A DNA stretch of 64,000 nt from Helcococcus sueciensis DSM 17243 (GCF_000423145.1 NZ_AUHK01000001.1:1-64000); one strand, 5' to 3'; positions 17,360 to 27,696 are shown, counted from the first letter of the stretch. Notes: generated from the letters alone by a model not told the origin. Numbers and translations are program-made.

Positions 17360-18100
17360 CTATTTTGCTTTACCTTGATTTGCTACTGCATTAATTTTGC
17401 TAGCAATTTTTTCTTGGTCTCCTAGATATCCTTTTGATACAACATTGAAGTCTTCATCAAATTCATATACTAGTGGTATACCTGTTGGTAAATTTACTCC
17501 AACAATTTCGTCATCTGACAAGTTTTCAAAATATTTTACTAAAGCTCTTAATGAATTACCATGAGCTGCGATTAATACTCTCTTACCATCTAACATGTCT
17601 TTTTTGATTGTAGATTCAAAATATGGAACTACTCTAGCTATTGTATCTTTCAAGCTTTCACAAAGTGGTAATTCTTCTTTGACATCTCTATAAGCATCGA
17701 TTAACTTTGGATTTCTTTCATCTGATTCTTCTAATGCTGGTGGTTGCACATCAAATGATCTTCTCCAGATTTTAACTTGGTCTTCGCCGTATTTTTCAGC
17801 AGTTTCAGACTTGTTTAATCCTTGTAATGCACCATAATGTCTTTCATTCAATTTCCATGATTTAACGACTGGTAACCATTCACGATCCATTTCTTCTAAA
17901 ACGTGATTTAATGTATGAATAGCTCTCTTCAAATATGAAGTGTAGCAAATATCAAAATCATAACCTTCAGCCTTAAGAACTTTACCACCTTCAATAGCTT
18001 CTTCATGACCTTTTTCACTTAATTCAACATCTGTCCAACCAGTAAATAAATTTAATTTATTCCATTCGCTTTCGCCATGTCTAACTAATACTAATTTCAT
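17360..18100 (-). CDS. gpmA: 2,3-bisphosphoglycerate-dependent phosphoglycerate mutase
   Basis: The enzyme interconverts 3- and 2-phosphoglycerate in glycolysis. Its 246 residues begin with [14 protein letters not shown], where the His is phosphorylated. [29 protein letters not shown] and the second active-site His in [11 protein letters not shown] follow, as in the cofactor-dependent (dPGM) family. Length is normal. It is monocistronic with a perfect TTGACA -35 box upstream. Confidence 0.96.
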   Translation of the reverse strand: MKLVLVRHGESEWNKLNLFTGWTDVELSEKGHEEAIEGGKVLKAEGYDFDICYTSYLKRAIHTLNHVLEEMDREWLPVVKSWKLNERHYGALQGLNKSETAEKYGEDQVKIWRRSFDVQPPALEESDERNPKLIDAYRDVKEELPLCESLKDTIARVVPYFESTIKKDMLDGKRVLIAAHGNSLRALVKYFENLSDDEIVGVNLPTGIPLVYEFDEDFNVVSKGYLGDQEKIASKINAVANQGKAK

Positions 18101-18136
18101 AATTTTCCTTCCTTTTTTATTTTCTATACATAAATA

Positions 18137-18164
18137 TTATTACTCTAAGAATAAAAAATGTCAA
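18137..18164 (-). promoter_or_regulatory. gpmA promoter
   Basis: On the minus strand a consensus -35 TTGACA (18164-18159) is 16 bases from TAATAA (18142-18137), about 37 bases before the start codon. Confidence 0.6.
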
Positions 18165-18190
18165 TTATTTGATAATATATATTTTTTCTA

Positions 18191-18234
18191 AAATCGGCAA
18201 AAAACGAGGCTCTATTTTGCGTTTTAAGCGATTT
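18191..18234. repeat. Nested inverted repeat upstream of the gpmA promoter
   Basis: AAATCG/CGATTT forms an outer stem and GCAAAA/TTTTGC an inner stem around a CGAGGCTC-containing loop. Its role is unknown. Confidence 0.5.
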
Positions 18235-18439
18235 AAAATAACATAGGCATATAATTACATGTCTAAAATTTAAGGAGATTTATTAAAAATGAAATTTTTG
18301 ATAGTTTTATAATTTATTGTAAAATAATTTAATTAAATAGTATTAAATGTAAAATAATAATTGAATTATTTATTTTTAGCTTATTCCTTAATCATCAGTA
18401 GTATTAAGTGGGAAAATTGATTAATGGATGATTATATAT

Positions 18440-18676
18440 ATTTAAACACCCATGAGTTCCAGCGGCAAGGATGATTATTTCATAGTTTGTGAATTTAAAC
18501 ATCCATTAATTCCTACTTCAAGGGTGATTAACTCATGGTTTTGTGGATTTAAACATCCATGAGCGCTAAGATCAAGGGTAATTATTACAAGGTTTTAATC
18601 ATTTAAACACCCCTGAAGAGCATCTCCAAGGGTGATTATTACAGGGTTTTAAGCATTTAAACACCTTGCTTAATTA
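18440..18676. repeat. Tandem array of about 54-bp hairpin units
   Basis: Four units begin ATTTAAACAYCC at 18440, 18493, 18547 and 18601 (spacing 53, 54, 54), and a truncated fifth begins at 18655. Each has a conserved second block CAAGGRTRATTA about 28 bases in, and ends in GGTTTT or similar. Within a unit CACCC or CATCC can pair with GGGTG or GGATG, and the outer CCATGA/TCATGG segments vary in a partly compensating way. A more diverged related segment may lie at about 18390-18435. It occupies the 700-base gap between rny and gpmA and has no coding potential. Confidence 0.85.
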
Positions 18677-18764
18677 CACTCTTAGCTAATACTCTAATAT
18701 TTATAAATGTTATTAAAAGTTAAAAATATAACATTATCCCATTTACGCTATTTCACATAAAAAA

Positions 18765-18790
18765 GAACGCATTCAAAAAGAATGCGTCTT
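18765..18790 (-). terminator. Terminator of the ftsK-pgsA-recA-rny operon
   Basis: CGCATTC (18768-18774) pairs with GAATGCG (18780-18786) around AAAAA. On the minus strand it is followed by a T run, about 20 bases after the rny stop codon. Confidence 0.85.
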
Positions 18791-18806
18791 TAATATTTTA
18801 ATTAAA

Positions 18807-20351
18807 TTATTTAGCATAAGCTGAAGATCTGGTTTCTCTAATTATATGAACTTTAATCTTTCCAGGATATTCAAGTTCATCTTCAATTCTTCTTGCAATT
18901 TCAGATGCTAGTATAGTAAGTCTATCATCAGAAATTTTATCAGGTTCTACCATTATTCTTAATTCACGACCAGCTTGAATAGCGTATGCTTGCTTAATAC
19001 CTTCATAAGAAGTTGCAATAGCTTCAAGATTAGCTAACCTTGTTAAATAAGCGTCAATCGCTTCTCTTCTTGCTCCAGGTCTTGCTGCAGATATAGCGTC
19101 AGCAGCTTGTACTATCATAGCTTCAAGTGATTGGAAAGGTACATCGAAGTGATGAGCTTCTACTGCGTGAACTATATCTTCTTTAATTTTATATCTTCTT
19201 AATAAGTTTACCCCAATCTCAACATGAGTACCTTCAATTTCATGGTCTAGTGCTTTACCAATGTCATGTAATAATCCTGCACGTCTTGCTACTTTATCAT
19301 TAATACCAATTTCACGTGCTAGAGTTGCTGCTATATTTGCAACCTCTACGGAATGCCATAGCACATTTTGTCCATAAGATGTTCTAAAATATAAAAGACC
19401 TAAGGTACGTACTAAATCAGGATGTAATCCGTGAACTTTAGCTTTTTCACAAGCTTCTTCACCATATTCTTTTATAGATTGTTCAATTTCTTCTTGTGCT
19501 TTTTCGTACATTTCTTCAATTCTTGCAGGATGAATTCTTCCATCAAGCATTAATTTTTCTAATGTAATTCTTGCGATTTCTATTCTTTTTAAATCGAAGG
19601 AAGAAAGAACGATAGCTTCAGGTGTATCATCAATTATGATATCTACACCAGTTAAACTTTCAAAGGCTCTAATATTTCTACCTTCACGTCCTATAATTCT
19701 ACCTTTCATCTCATCATTAGGTAGAGATACTACAGCTACTGATGATTGCGCTACAGTATCTGAAGCCTGTCTTTGTATAGCTTGAACTATAATATTTTTA
19801 GCTATTTTTGTTTGATTTTCTTTTATACGAGCTTCATAATCACGTATAATTAAAGCTTTTTGATGTTCAGCTTCTTCTTCAGCCTGATCTAAAACTATTT
19901 GTCTAGCTTCTTGATCAGTTAAACCAGAAATTCTTTCTAGTTCTGTAATTTGTTCTTGTAGTTTTTCATTTACTTCAAGTTCTTTTAATTCAACATTTTT
20001 TAATTTTGAATTAAGAGAATCATATTTTCTGTCAACTTTATCTATTTTTTTATCTAAGTTTTCTTCTTTTTTCACTAACCTTTGTTCGTGCTTATTGAGT
20101 TCTTTACGTCTTAATTTTTCTTCATGTTCAATATTTTGTTTTAATTTAAAAATTTCATCTTTTGCTGTCAACATCGCTTCTCTTTTTAGAGATTCAGCGT
20201 CTCTGTTTGCATCTTCAATAATTCTCATTGATAAATTTTTAGCAGAATTTAATTTCTTTTTATCTGAGTTTGTTTTTATAATTGAAACAATAATATAACC
20301 TATTAAAACTCCCACTATTAAGGCTAGGATATAATATCCCATATTATCCAT
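18807..20351 (-). CDS. rny: Ribonuclease Y
   Basis: RNase Y (514 residues) is the membrane-anchored endonuclease that starts mRNA decay in many Firmicutes. There is an N-terminal membrane helix at about 5-24, then a long charged coiled coil to about residue 190. The KH domain carries GRIIGREGRNIRAFESLTG, and the HD domain LLHDIGKALDHE supplies the metal-binding His-Asp. Length is normal. It lies 12 bases after recA, last in the operon, so it should be co-induced with recA unless an internal promoter exists. Confidence 0.96.
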   Translation of the reverse strand: MDNMGYYILALIVGVLIGYIIVSIIKTNSDKKKLNSAKNLSMRIIEDANRDAESLKREAMLTAKDEIFKLKQNIEHEEKLRRKELNKHEQRLVKKEENLDKKIDKVDRKYDSLNSKLKNVELKELEVNEKLQEQITELERISGLTDQEARQIVLDQAEEEAEHQKALIIRDYEARIKENQTKIAKNIIVQAIQRQASDTVAQSSVAVVSLPNDEMKGRIIGREGRNIRAFESLTGVDIIIDDTPEAIVLSSFDLKRIEIARITLEKLMLDGRIHPARIEEMYEKAQEEIEQSIKEYGEEACEKAKVHGLHPDLVRTLGLLYFRTSYGQNVLWHSVEVANIAATLAREIGINDKVARRAGLLHDIGKALDHEIEGTHVEIGVNLLRRYKIKEDIVHAVEAHHFDVPFQSLEAMIVQAADAISAARPGARREAIDAYLTRLANLEAIATSYEGIKQAYAIQAGRELRIMVEPDKISDDRLTILASEIARRIEDELEYPGKIKVHIIRETRSSAYAK

Positions 20352-20363
20352 TTTTACCTCTTG

Positions 20364-21425
20364 CTATATTATTTTATCTGTATCAGTTTCTTCTATTTCT
20401 TCATTTTCCGTATTAGAGTTTTTATCTGATTTTAAATTGTTTCTAATTTCAGTTTCAATGCTATTTAATAAATCTTGATTATTTGATAAGAATTCTTTAA
20501 CATTTTCTCTACCTTGACCAAGTCTCTCACCTTTATAACTATACCAAGAACCTGCTTTATCAACAATTCCAAAATCAACAGCTGCGTCTAGTAATGAACC
20601 AGTTTTTGATATACCTGTTCCATACATTATGTCAAATGTTGCAGTTTTAAATGGTGGAGCAACTTTATTTTTAACAACTCTAACTTGAGTTATATTCCCA
20701 ATTACATCATCTCCACTTTTTATTTGTTCTTTTCTTCTAACGTCTAATCTTACACTAGAGTAAAATTTAAGTGCTATACCACCTGTGGTAGTTTCGGGAT
20801 TACCAAACATTATACCAATTTTTTGTCTTAATTGATTTAAGAATACTACTGTACAATTTGATTTTGCTACAATAGCAGTAAGTTTTCTTAAAGCTTGAGA
20901 CATAAGTCTCGCAAGTAAACCAACATGAGTATCCCCCATGTCTCCTTCGATTTCAGCTCTAGGAACTAAAGCTGCTACAGAGTCGATTACAATTATATCA
21001 ACTGCATTTGATCTTACTAATGATTCGGTAATTGCAAGTGCTTGTTCTCCTGTATCAGGTTGCGAAAGCACTAGATTTTCAATATCAACACCTAAATTTT
21101 TTGCATAATTAACATCAAGAGCATGCTCAGCATCTATAAATGCAGCGATTCCGCCTAATTTTTGAGCTTCAGCAATACTATGAAGTGCTAGTGTAGTTTT
21201 ACCAGATGATTCTGGGCCATATATTTCAACTATTCTTCCTCTTGGTAATCCACCAATACCTAAAGCAATATCTAATGTTAATGCTCCAGTAGGAATAGCT
21301 TTAATATCATTGGTTTGAGGAGAATCTCCTAAAACCATTATAGAACCTTTACCATAAGATTTTTCAATCTGTGTTAAAGCACGATCTAAGGCTTTTTTCT
21401 TATCTTTATCGATATTTTCAGTCAT
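20364..21425 (-). CDS. recA: Recombinase RecA
   Basis: RecA (353 residues) forms filaments on single-stranded DNA, drives strand exchange and triggers LexA cleavage. Walker [10 protein letters not shown] is near residue 70. The L1/L2 region includes [13 protein letters not shown], and [12 protein letters not shown] and the family's [12 protein letters not shown] segment are conserved. The C-terminal tail is acidic. Only eight bases separate it from pgsA and no promoter is visible in the gap, so it appears to be driven from upstream of ftsK. Confidence 0.98.
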   Translation of the reverse strand: MTENIDKDKKKALDRALTQIEKSYGKGSIMVLGDSPQTNDIKAIPTGALTLDIALGIGGLPRGRIVEIYGPESSGKTTLALHSIAEAQKLGGIAAFIDAEHALDVNYAKNLGVDIENLVLSQPDTGEQALAITESLVRSNAVDIIVIDSVAALVPRAEIEGDMGDTHVGLLARLMSQALRKLTAIVAKSNCTVVFLNQLRQKIGIMFGNPETTTGGIALKFYSSVRLDVRRKEQIKSGDDVIGNITQVRVVKNKVAPPFKTATFDIMYGTGISKTGSLLDAAVDFGIVDKAGSWYSYKGERLGQGRENVKEFLSNNQDLLNSIETEIRNNLKSDKNSNTENEEIEETDTDKII

Positions 21426-21433
21426 TATTCCTC

Positions 21434-21982
21434 CTATATATTATCTAAATCTAAAACCTGTATATTTTTCATTAGATAATCCATACCGGAAAGTATAGTA
21501 AGTATAACTGAGATATAAAGAAATATATCATATACGATATTTGGAATAAATGTTAGTACACCGCTTAAAAGATACAAAATTATTGTAATCATTTGGCTAG
21601 TTGTCTTTAATTTCCCGTAAATTGAAGCAGCTATTGTAATATTATTTGATGCTGCTAAAATTCTTAATCCATCTATTAGAAGTTCTCTAAAAATTATTAT
21701 AATTACAGCCCATGCAGGTATAATTCCAGAACCCACTAAAACTAAAAAGCCTGCTTGTGTAAGGACTTTATCTACTAGTGGATCCATAAATTTACCAAAT
21801 GTGGTTATTAAATTTCTAGATCTAGCAATATGACCATCTAAAAAATCAGTAGCAGAAGTTAATGCAAAAATAATAGCTGGTATAACGCTATTTACACCAA
21901 ATATATTGTATATAACAACAAATACTGGGACCATAAATAATCTAATTATAGTTAGTTTATTCGCTAAATTCATTTTCAACAT
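21434..21982 (-). CDS. pgsA: CDP-diacylglycerol-glycerol-3-phosphate 3-phosphatidyltransferase
   Basis: PgsA makes phosphatidylglycerol phosphate at the inner membrane. The CDP-alcohol transferase signature is complete: DFLDGHIAR, then G and DPLVD at the expected spacing (about residues 45-70). Several membrane helices follow. The 182-residue start at the ATG at 21982 was chosen because AGAGGG lies eight bases upstream, inside the ftsK 3' end. A GTG at 21991 is too close to that site. The genes overlap by 26 bases. Confidence 0.93.
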   Translation of the reverse strand: MLKMNLANKLTIIRLFMVPVFVVIYNIFGVNSVIPAIIFALTSATDFLDGHIARSRNLITTFGKFMDPLVDKVLTQAGFLVLVGSGIIPAWAVIIIIFRELLIDGLRILAASNNITIAASIYGKLKTTSQMITIILYLLSGVLTFIPNIVYDIFLYISVILTILSGMDYLMKNIQVLDLDNI

Positions 21983-24197
21983 TATCTTCACCCTCTAATG
22001 TATTTTCATATTCTTCTAATGTAACTAAAATATTTCTTGGCTTTGCGCCATCTTGTTCACTTACAATACCATTTCTAGTCATTTGATCAATTATACGACC
22101 AGCTCTAGCATATCCAACTCTAAACCTACGTTGAATAGCAGAGATTGATGCAGTGTTTTCTGTAAGTACAAATTTTACTGCCTCGTCATATAATTCATCT
22201 ACATCATCTAATGAATCTTGTGGTTTGTATGTTTCTTCAATTTTTTTATTAAATGTTTCATCTACTTTTATAGTTTCGTTTTTATTTTTAATATAAGTAA
22301 CAACTCTTTCAACTTCTTGATCTGTTACAAATGCACCTTGAGCTCTCTTTGGTTTAGGTAATTTACTTGGATAATACAACATATCACCTTTTCCGAGAAG
22401 CTTTTCAGCACCAGATGAATCTATAATAGTTCTTGAATCGACATTAGATGCAACTTGAAAGGCAATTCGTGAAGGTATATTAGCTTTTATAATACCTGTA
22501 ATTACATTAACACTTGGCCTTTGTGTTGCAATTATTAAATGTACACCACTAGCTCTACCCATTTGAGCAAGTCTAGTGATATAGTTTTCTACATCTTTAG
22601 AAGCTTCCATCATTAAATCAGAAAGCTCATCAATTATGACAACTAAATATGGAAGTTTTTCCAATGTATTATTTTCGTCATCTTCTTCAATTTTTGAATT
22701 ATATGCTTTGATGTCTCTTGCACCAGATTTCGCAAATAATTCAAATCTATCAGTCATTTCTTTTACTGCTTCATGTAGAGAAGCTGTAGCTTCGACTGCT
22801 TTAGTAACTACTTTTCGTCCTTTTAGATGTGGAATACCAGAATAAATCTTAAGTTCAACCATTTTAGGGTCTATCATTATAAATTCCACTTCTTTAGGAG
22901 AGTATTTGTATATAATACTCATAATTATTGCATTCATCAATACAGATTTACCAGATCCTGTAGCACCTGCAATTAATAAATGCGGCATTTCATTAATTTG
23001 AGCATATAACGGTTTACCAAATATATCTTTACCTATAGCAACGGTTATATCCTCATCATGTTTTTGAAATTCTTCTGTTGAAATTAATTGTCTGAATCCA
23101 ACCACATCCTTATTTCTATTAGGTACCTCTATCCCTACATAGGGTTTTCCAGGTATCGGAGCTTCTATTCTTATGCTAGAAGAAGCTAGAGCCATAGCTA
23201 AATTATTAGATAAATTTACTATCTTACTAACTTTAATACCTGATTGTGGTTTTACTTCATAAGAAGTTACAGTAGGACCATTATTGATATTTACAACTTC
23301 TGATTCAATACCGAAACTGTTTAAAGTTTCAGTTATAATTTCAGCGTTTTTCAATAAAATACCTTTATCATCTACTGCTGATTCAGAAGGGCTAATTAAT
23401 AAATCGACTGGAGGTTTTATATATTCATAATCTTCGTCATAAACAATTCCTACCTGTCCAGTTTCTTCAACTTTTTGAATCACTTCTTCAGATTGTTCAT
23501 CTGAATTATGATATGAAATCATTGGTTCTAAATTATTATTTTTGAAATCATCATTTTCAATAACTGTCTTTTTATCTTCATTTTTATTAATTTTTGCCAT
23601 TGATTTCTCTTTTATTTTATTTGTTTTTTTATCTTTTACAAATAATGCCTTAATTTTATAAAAAATATTTTTAATAAAATCTGCCATAGATTTATCAAAT
23701 AAGTAAAAATAAGAAACGAAAATAGTTAAAACAGTAAATATATAGATTCCTATATCAGCAATTAGTGAATTAAATACAAAATAAATAGATGCAATAATTA
23801 CACCAACTCCTGTATAATTTAAAGCTTGATTATATGAGCTTGCAATAGTTTGATTGAAACTTAATTCATCACCATTCATAAAAAATGTTGCTGCAGTTAA
23901 TGACAACATAATAAATAATATAGTGAAAGTTAATAGTTTCCATTTAAACTCTGTCCAGAACTTTTTATTTCTGAAAGAATAGAAAACAAACATTGCATAA
24001 AATGGAGCAATATAAGCTGCCAAACCAAAAAGTATAAACATTCCTTGGCTAAATATTAATCCAATTATCCCCATTTTATCTTTTAATAATACTGTAGAAG
24101 TAGTTAAAATAAATAAAAATAATACAATTATTGACATAGCAATAGTTGATTGATTTTTGGATCTTTTTTTTGCTCTTGATGATTTATTTTTAGTCAT
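21957..24197 (-). CDS. ftsK: DNA translocase FtsK/SpoIIIE
   Basis: This hexameric motor pumps chromosomal DNA through the closing septum. The 746 residues comprise an N-terminal domain with four membrane helices (about 20-170) and a charged linker (170-240). The RecA-like motor has Walker A GATGSGKSVLMNAI and Walker B LVVIIDELSDLMM. A C-terminal winged-helix gamma domain (AISAIQRRFRVGYARAGRIIDQM) reads polar sequences. The start at 24197 has GGAGG just upstream; an in-frame TTG at 24218 lacks one. Two promoters precede it, one with a LexA box. Confidence 0.95.
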   Translation of the reverse strand: MTKNKSSRAKKRSKNQSTIAMSIIVLFLFILTTSTVLLKDKMGIIGLIFSQGMFILFGLAAYIAPFYAMFVFYSFRNKKFWTEFKWKLLTFTILFIMLSLTAATFFMNGDELSFNQTIASSYNQALNYTGVGVIIASIYFVFNSLIADIGIYIFTVLTIFVSYFYLFDKSMADFIKNIFYKIKALFVKDKKTNKIKEKSMAKINKNEDKKTVIENDDFKNNNLEPMISYHNSDEQSEEVIQKVEETGQVGIVYDEDYEYIKPPVDLLISPSESAVDDKGILLKNAEIITETLNSFGIESEVVNINNGPTVTSYEVKPQSGIKVSKIVNLSNNLAMALASSSIRIEAPIPGKPYVGIEVPNRNKDVVGFRQLISTEEFQKHDEDITVAIGKDIFGKPLYAQINEMPHLLIAGATGSGKSVLMNAIIMSIIYKYSPKEVEFIMIDPKMVELKIYSGIPHLKGRKVVTKAVEATASLHEAVKEMTDRFELFAKSGARDIKAYNSKIEEDDENNTLEKLPYLVVIIDELSDLMMEASKDVENYITRLAQMGRASGVHLIIATQRPSVNVITGIIKANIPSRIAFQVASNVDSRTIIDSSGAEKLLGKGDMLYYPSKLPKPKRAQGAFVTDQEVERVVTYIKNKNETIKVDETFNKKIEETYKPQDSLDDVDELYDEAVKFVLTENTASISAIQRRFRVGYARAGRIIDQMTRNGIVSEQDGAKPRNILVTLEEYENTLEGEDNVENEFSE

Positions 24198-24223
24198 GCT
24201 TCCTCCATAATAACTCAACTATA

Positions 24224-24252
24224 ATTATACCATAAAGATTGCCATAATTGAA
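24224..24252 (-). promoter_or_regulatory. ftsK proximal promoter, LexA-independent
   Basis: On the minus strand TTCAAT (24252-24247) and TATAAT (24229-24224) are 17 bases apart, with an extended TGG before the -10. No LexA box overlaps it. Confidence 0.6.
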
Positions 24253-24268
24253 TTATCTATATATCTAT

Positions 24269-24297
24269 ATTATACGAACGTTTGTTCTATTTTACAA
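24269..24297 (-). promoter_or_regulatory. ftsK distal promoter with LexA box
   Basis: On the minus strand TTGTAA (24297-24292) and TATAAT (24274-24269) are 17 bases apart. The LexA box GAACGTTTGTTC (24276-24287), flanked by C, fills the spacer. It would make the ftsK-pgsA-recA-rny operon SOS-inducible. Confidence 0.8.
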
Positions 24298-24403
24298 ATA
24301 ATTATAGTTTCATCATTATTTAACATATGTGATGTTTACAGTAGTATTTACCTTGTTTACTCAATTTTAATGATTTCATATAGGAACAAAGATTTGATAA
24401 ATA

Positions 24404-24434
24404 AAAAAATGGCCTCATATCAATAAGGTCATTT
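24404..24434 (-). terminator. Terminator of the iron/heme ABC operon
   Basis: On the minus strand AAATGACCTT pairs with AGGCCATTT (one G-U pair), followed by seven T residues. The left arm overlaps the stop codon of the last gene. Confidence 0.75.
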
Positions 24435-26033
24435 TACTTTAATTATATTTTTTCCATCATATCTATAGATTTCATCACATATTTCAATGGTTGATTTTCT
24501 ATGAGATATGATAAATATTGTTTTATTCTTAATGTTTTTTAGTATGTTTAGAAATATTTGCTCATTTTGAAGGTCTAAATTACTTGTTGGCTCATCAAGT
24601 ATCATAATTGGTTTATCAACAAGTAAAGCCCTTATAAGTTCAAATCGTTGTAGTTCACCCGATGAAAATGGTATATTTTTTTTATTTAGTTTTGTATCTA
24701 ATCCATTTTCAATATGCGAAATTCTATTATCAAGTAATACTTCTTTAATTTTTTCTTTAATTAATTCATCAGAATATTTTTTTCCTAAAGTTAAATTTTC
24801 ACGTATATTCCCATTAAATATATATGGATTTTGTGAAACATAACTAATTTGCTCTATTATAGATGTCCTAGAAATTTTATTAATATCGGTATCATTTAAG
24901 TAAATTGAACCATTTGTGGGAGTATACCATTTCATAATTAGTTTAACAATTGTTGATTTTCCAATACCAGATTCACCTTCAATTCCAATTATTTTATTAT
25001 GATTAAAATCAATTGAAAGATTTTCTAAAATATTGATATTGGTATTTGGATAAGAAAATGTTACATTTTCAAAACTTATTGATGAAATATCGGATATTTC
25101 TTTTGTCCCTTCATTTACAATACTTTCTTCTGATAGAAAATTTATTAAATTTCTTGCACATTTCATAGTTGTTGAAAATTGAACACTTAGCTTTGATAAA
25201 GCAAGTTGTGTTGTAAATGTAAATGGATAAACAAGTATAAGAATAAGCTTTAAAGTATTTAGATTTTCAATATTTAGTAAATACAGTAATCCCCAAGTTG
25301 CAAATATAAGTATATTTGTAATAAATGTTTTATTAGAATTTACTAATGCAATTTTGTCAGAGATACTATTTTCTTCTTTTGTTATATTATTTAATTTTTC
25401 AATTTCCTTATTAATTAAATTAAATTCTTGAAGCTCATATTTACCATTTATATCTTCTGTAATTGTCTTATTTAGTCTATCCTTGATAATATCTACTTTT
25501 TGAGAATTTTCAAAGGATTTATTTTTCTTATAAAAAGGAATGATAAAACCAATTAATATATAAGTAATTAAACTAATAAGTCCTGAATATCCAAAGAATA
25601 TAATATATATAATACTTGTAGTAATTGTCATTGTAATTGCATTTAAAAGTGGCACAATCGTATGAGCAAAGAAAACTTCGACATTTTCAATATCAGTGTG
25701 TATTATTGAAAGAATTTTTGAGCTTTCTTTATTATCCATTTTTGCTGGGGCAATTTCACGTAGTTTATTATAGACCATTATTCTAAATTCTGAAAGCAGT
25801 TTAAATGCTACTAAATGACCGAAATAATGCTCTAAATAATTAGAAACTCCAAGCAAAATTGAAATTAATAGAAATATAATCGCAGAAGCAAATGTAATAT
25901 TTAATTTAAAAATTGAATGTAGTAAATATGCTATAGCAAAGACTGTGCTAAAGCTTGCTATATAGGCAAATAAATAACTTAAGATTAGATAAAATTTTAA
26001 ATTTTTAATATAGGATAATAATTTAAATATCAT
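24429..26033 (-). CDS. Exporter-fold ABC half-transporter, second of a pair
   Basis: This half-transporter of 534 residues has six membrane helices (about 1-290) followed by an ATPase domain. Walker A is GESGIGKST, the Q-loop is VSQNPYIFNGNIRENL, and Walker B LDEPTSNLD and the H-loop ISHR are canonical. The signature is SSGELQRFELIRALL instead of LSGGQ. It overlaps the preceding half-transporter by 11 bases, so they likely form a heterodimer. The operon otherwise encodes an iron or heme importer. The pair could move a siderophore, heme or porphyrin, in either direction, as exporter-fold transporters such as IrtAB or YbtPQ do. Confidence 0.8.
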   Translation of the reverse strand: MIFKLLSYIKNLKFYLILSYLFAYIASFSTVFAIAYLLHSIFKLNITFASAIIFLLISILLGVSNYLEHYFGHLVAFKLLSEFRIMVYNKLREIAPAKMDNKESSKILSIIHTDIENVEVFFAHTIVPLLNAITMTITTSIIYIIFFGYSGLISLITYILIGFIIPFYKKNKSFENSQKVDIIKDRLNKTITEDINGKYELQEFNLINKEIEKLNNITKEENSISDKIALVNSNKTFITNILIFATWGLLYLLNIENLNTLKLILILVYPFTFTTQLALSKLSVQFSTTMKCARNLINFLSEESIVNEGTKEISDISSISFENVTFSYPNTNINILENLSIDFNHNKIIGIEGESGIGKSTIVKLIMKWYTPTNGSIYLNDTDINKISRTSIIEQISYVSQNPYIFNGNIRENLTLGKKYSDELIKEKIKEVLLDNRISHIENGLDTKLNKKNIPFSSGELQRFELIRALLVDKPIMILDEPTSNLDLQNEQIFLNILKNIKNKTIFIISHRKSTIEICDEIYRYDGKNIIKVK

Positions 26034-27696
26034 TTTCGCCTACTTTCATTTCATATAATTCTTTGTAATCTTTGTTATTCTCAATTAAATTTTTATGAGT
26101 AGATTCGATAATTTCACTATTACTCAAAAAAAGTATTTTTTCATCTGGAAGCAAATGTTTCAAATCATGAGTTATTATAAATATAATTTTATCGTCCTTT
26201 ACTTGATTTAATGAAGAGATAATTTTATCTATGTTTTCTCTATTTACAGATGAAACAAATTCATCAAGCAAGAAAATTTGTTTATCAGATAATAGAAGTC
26301 TAAAAAATGCAATTTGTTGTTTTTGCCCTGGAGACATAAGTTTTCCATCTTCTCCTACATTTGTATCAAGACCGTCTTTAAGGTTTTGGACAAACTCAAG
26401 TAAATTATATTTTTCAATTTCTTTTTCTATATTTTTATTGTTAAATATATCTAAATTATCTTTAATACTTCCTTCAAATAAATATGAAGCTGTATTTAAA
26501 GAACCAATTAAATCACTTTTTTCACCATATGAAATATCATTTAGATTAATATCGTTTACATAAATAGATCCATTGGTAGCTTCAATAATTCCCTTAATCA
26601 TTTTGAAAATTGTGGATTTTCCTTCGCCATTTCTACCTACAATTTTATATATATTTCCTTTATTAAATGTATAGCTGAATTTACTAATAATTGGTCTTTC
26701 TTTATTGTATGCAAAACTTACATTGTCAAACTTGATATTTTCAACATTTAATAAGGGTTTATGAAATGAATTATCGGATAAATGAGAATCTATTGTTTCA
26801 AACACTGATTTAAGTGAGCCCATTGCTGATTTTACAATATGAACACTAAATCCAATTTCTCTTGTAAGTAGAATAGTTCTTGCAAACACTACAAATAAGA
26901 TTATTGCCTGTAATAAGGTAAAATTGAATGCTTTAGATTGAAGAATAGTTACAATTGTTCCAACCAACATAAATACAAATATCAAACAATTTAATATAAA
27001 TAAAGTCTGTAATTGTTTGGATAAAAGCTCCATCGTCTTTATTCTGAAATTTTCAGAATCATCTTTAAATTTTTCATAATAGAATTCGTCTTGATTGTAC
27101 ATGATTAGAGTATTGATACCACTTAGGTCATCTAAAAATCTATTTCCTAGGCTCATAAATGCACCCATATAGCGAACATTTACTCTTGATATGGATTTGC
27201 CAAAAAGAGACATTGAAAGCCCTAAAACGAGAAAATAGGCAATAATTACGAATAGCAAATATGATTTATAAATAATGGCTAATATTGTGAAAAGAATAAT
27301 TCCTAGTATAAATTTTATACCCGCTGGAAACACAATATTATAAAGTTCTCCAAGTCTTTTCATATTTTTTAGATCTGATTGAACTATTTTAACGATGTTT
27401 CTTTTTTCAGGTCCTTCAAATATAGAATTAAAATACATTTCTTTTATCTTAAGATAAGCATTATTGTACCAAATATTTATATATTTTTTTTCTAAAAATA
27501 TTTTGTAAATTGAATAGAATAATATTGATAAGATTAATAGACTATATGTAATGTTTAAAATTTCACCATTTAAATAAAGTTTAATCATTATATTTGCAAT
27601 TTGAGCAAATATAAACATATCAAACCAATCCATAAATGTTGTAAATATAGTTGTTATCATGTATTTCTTTTCAATATTAAGTAATCGTTTTATCAT
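26023..27696 (-). CDS. Exporter-fold ABC half-transporter, first of a pair (degenerate ATP site)
   Basis: This half-transporter of 557 residues has six membrane helices (about 12-290) and an ATPase domain. Walker A is intact (GRNGEGKST). The Q-loop Gln appears to be Asn (SLNTASYLF), the signature is MSPGQKQQIAFFRLLL, and Walker B continues LDEF rather than LDEP; the H-loop His (ITHDLKHL) is present. One weakened site is common in heterodimeric exporters. It starts one base after the importer ATPase gene, with GAGGA before its ATG, and belongs to the same operon. Confidence 0.8.
   Translation of the reverse strand: MIKRLLNIEKKYMITTIFTTFMDWFDMFIFAQIANIMIKLYLNGEILNITYSLLILSILFYSIYKIFLEKKYINIWYNNAYLKIKEMYFNSIFEGPEKRNIVKIVQSDLKNMKRLGELYNIVFPAGIKFILGIILFTILAIIYKSYLLFVIIAYFLVLGLSMSLFGKSISRVNVRYMGAFMSLGNRFLDDLSGINTLIMYNQDEFYYEKFKDDSENFRIKTMELLSKQLQTLFILNCLIFVFMLVGTIVTILQSKAFNFTLLQAIILFVVFARTILLTREIGFSVHIVKSAMGSLKSVFETIDSHLSDNSFHKPLLNVENIKFDNVSFAYNKERPIISKFSYTFNKGNIYKIVGRNGEGKSTIFKMIKGIIEATNGSIYVNDINLNDISYGEKSDLIGSLNTASYLFEGSIKDNLDIFNNKNIEKEIEKYNLLEFVQNLKDGLDTNVGEDGKLMSPGQKQQIAFFRLLLSDKQIFLLDEFVSSVNRENIDKIISSLNQVKDDKIIFIITHDLKHLLPDEKILFLSNSEIIESTHKNLIENNKDYKELYEMKVGENDI

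Noticed and set aside
18440-18676. CRISPR array
   Set aside because: The units are degenerate along their whole length, and there is no alternation of identical repeats with unrelated spacers. No cas genes are nearby.
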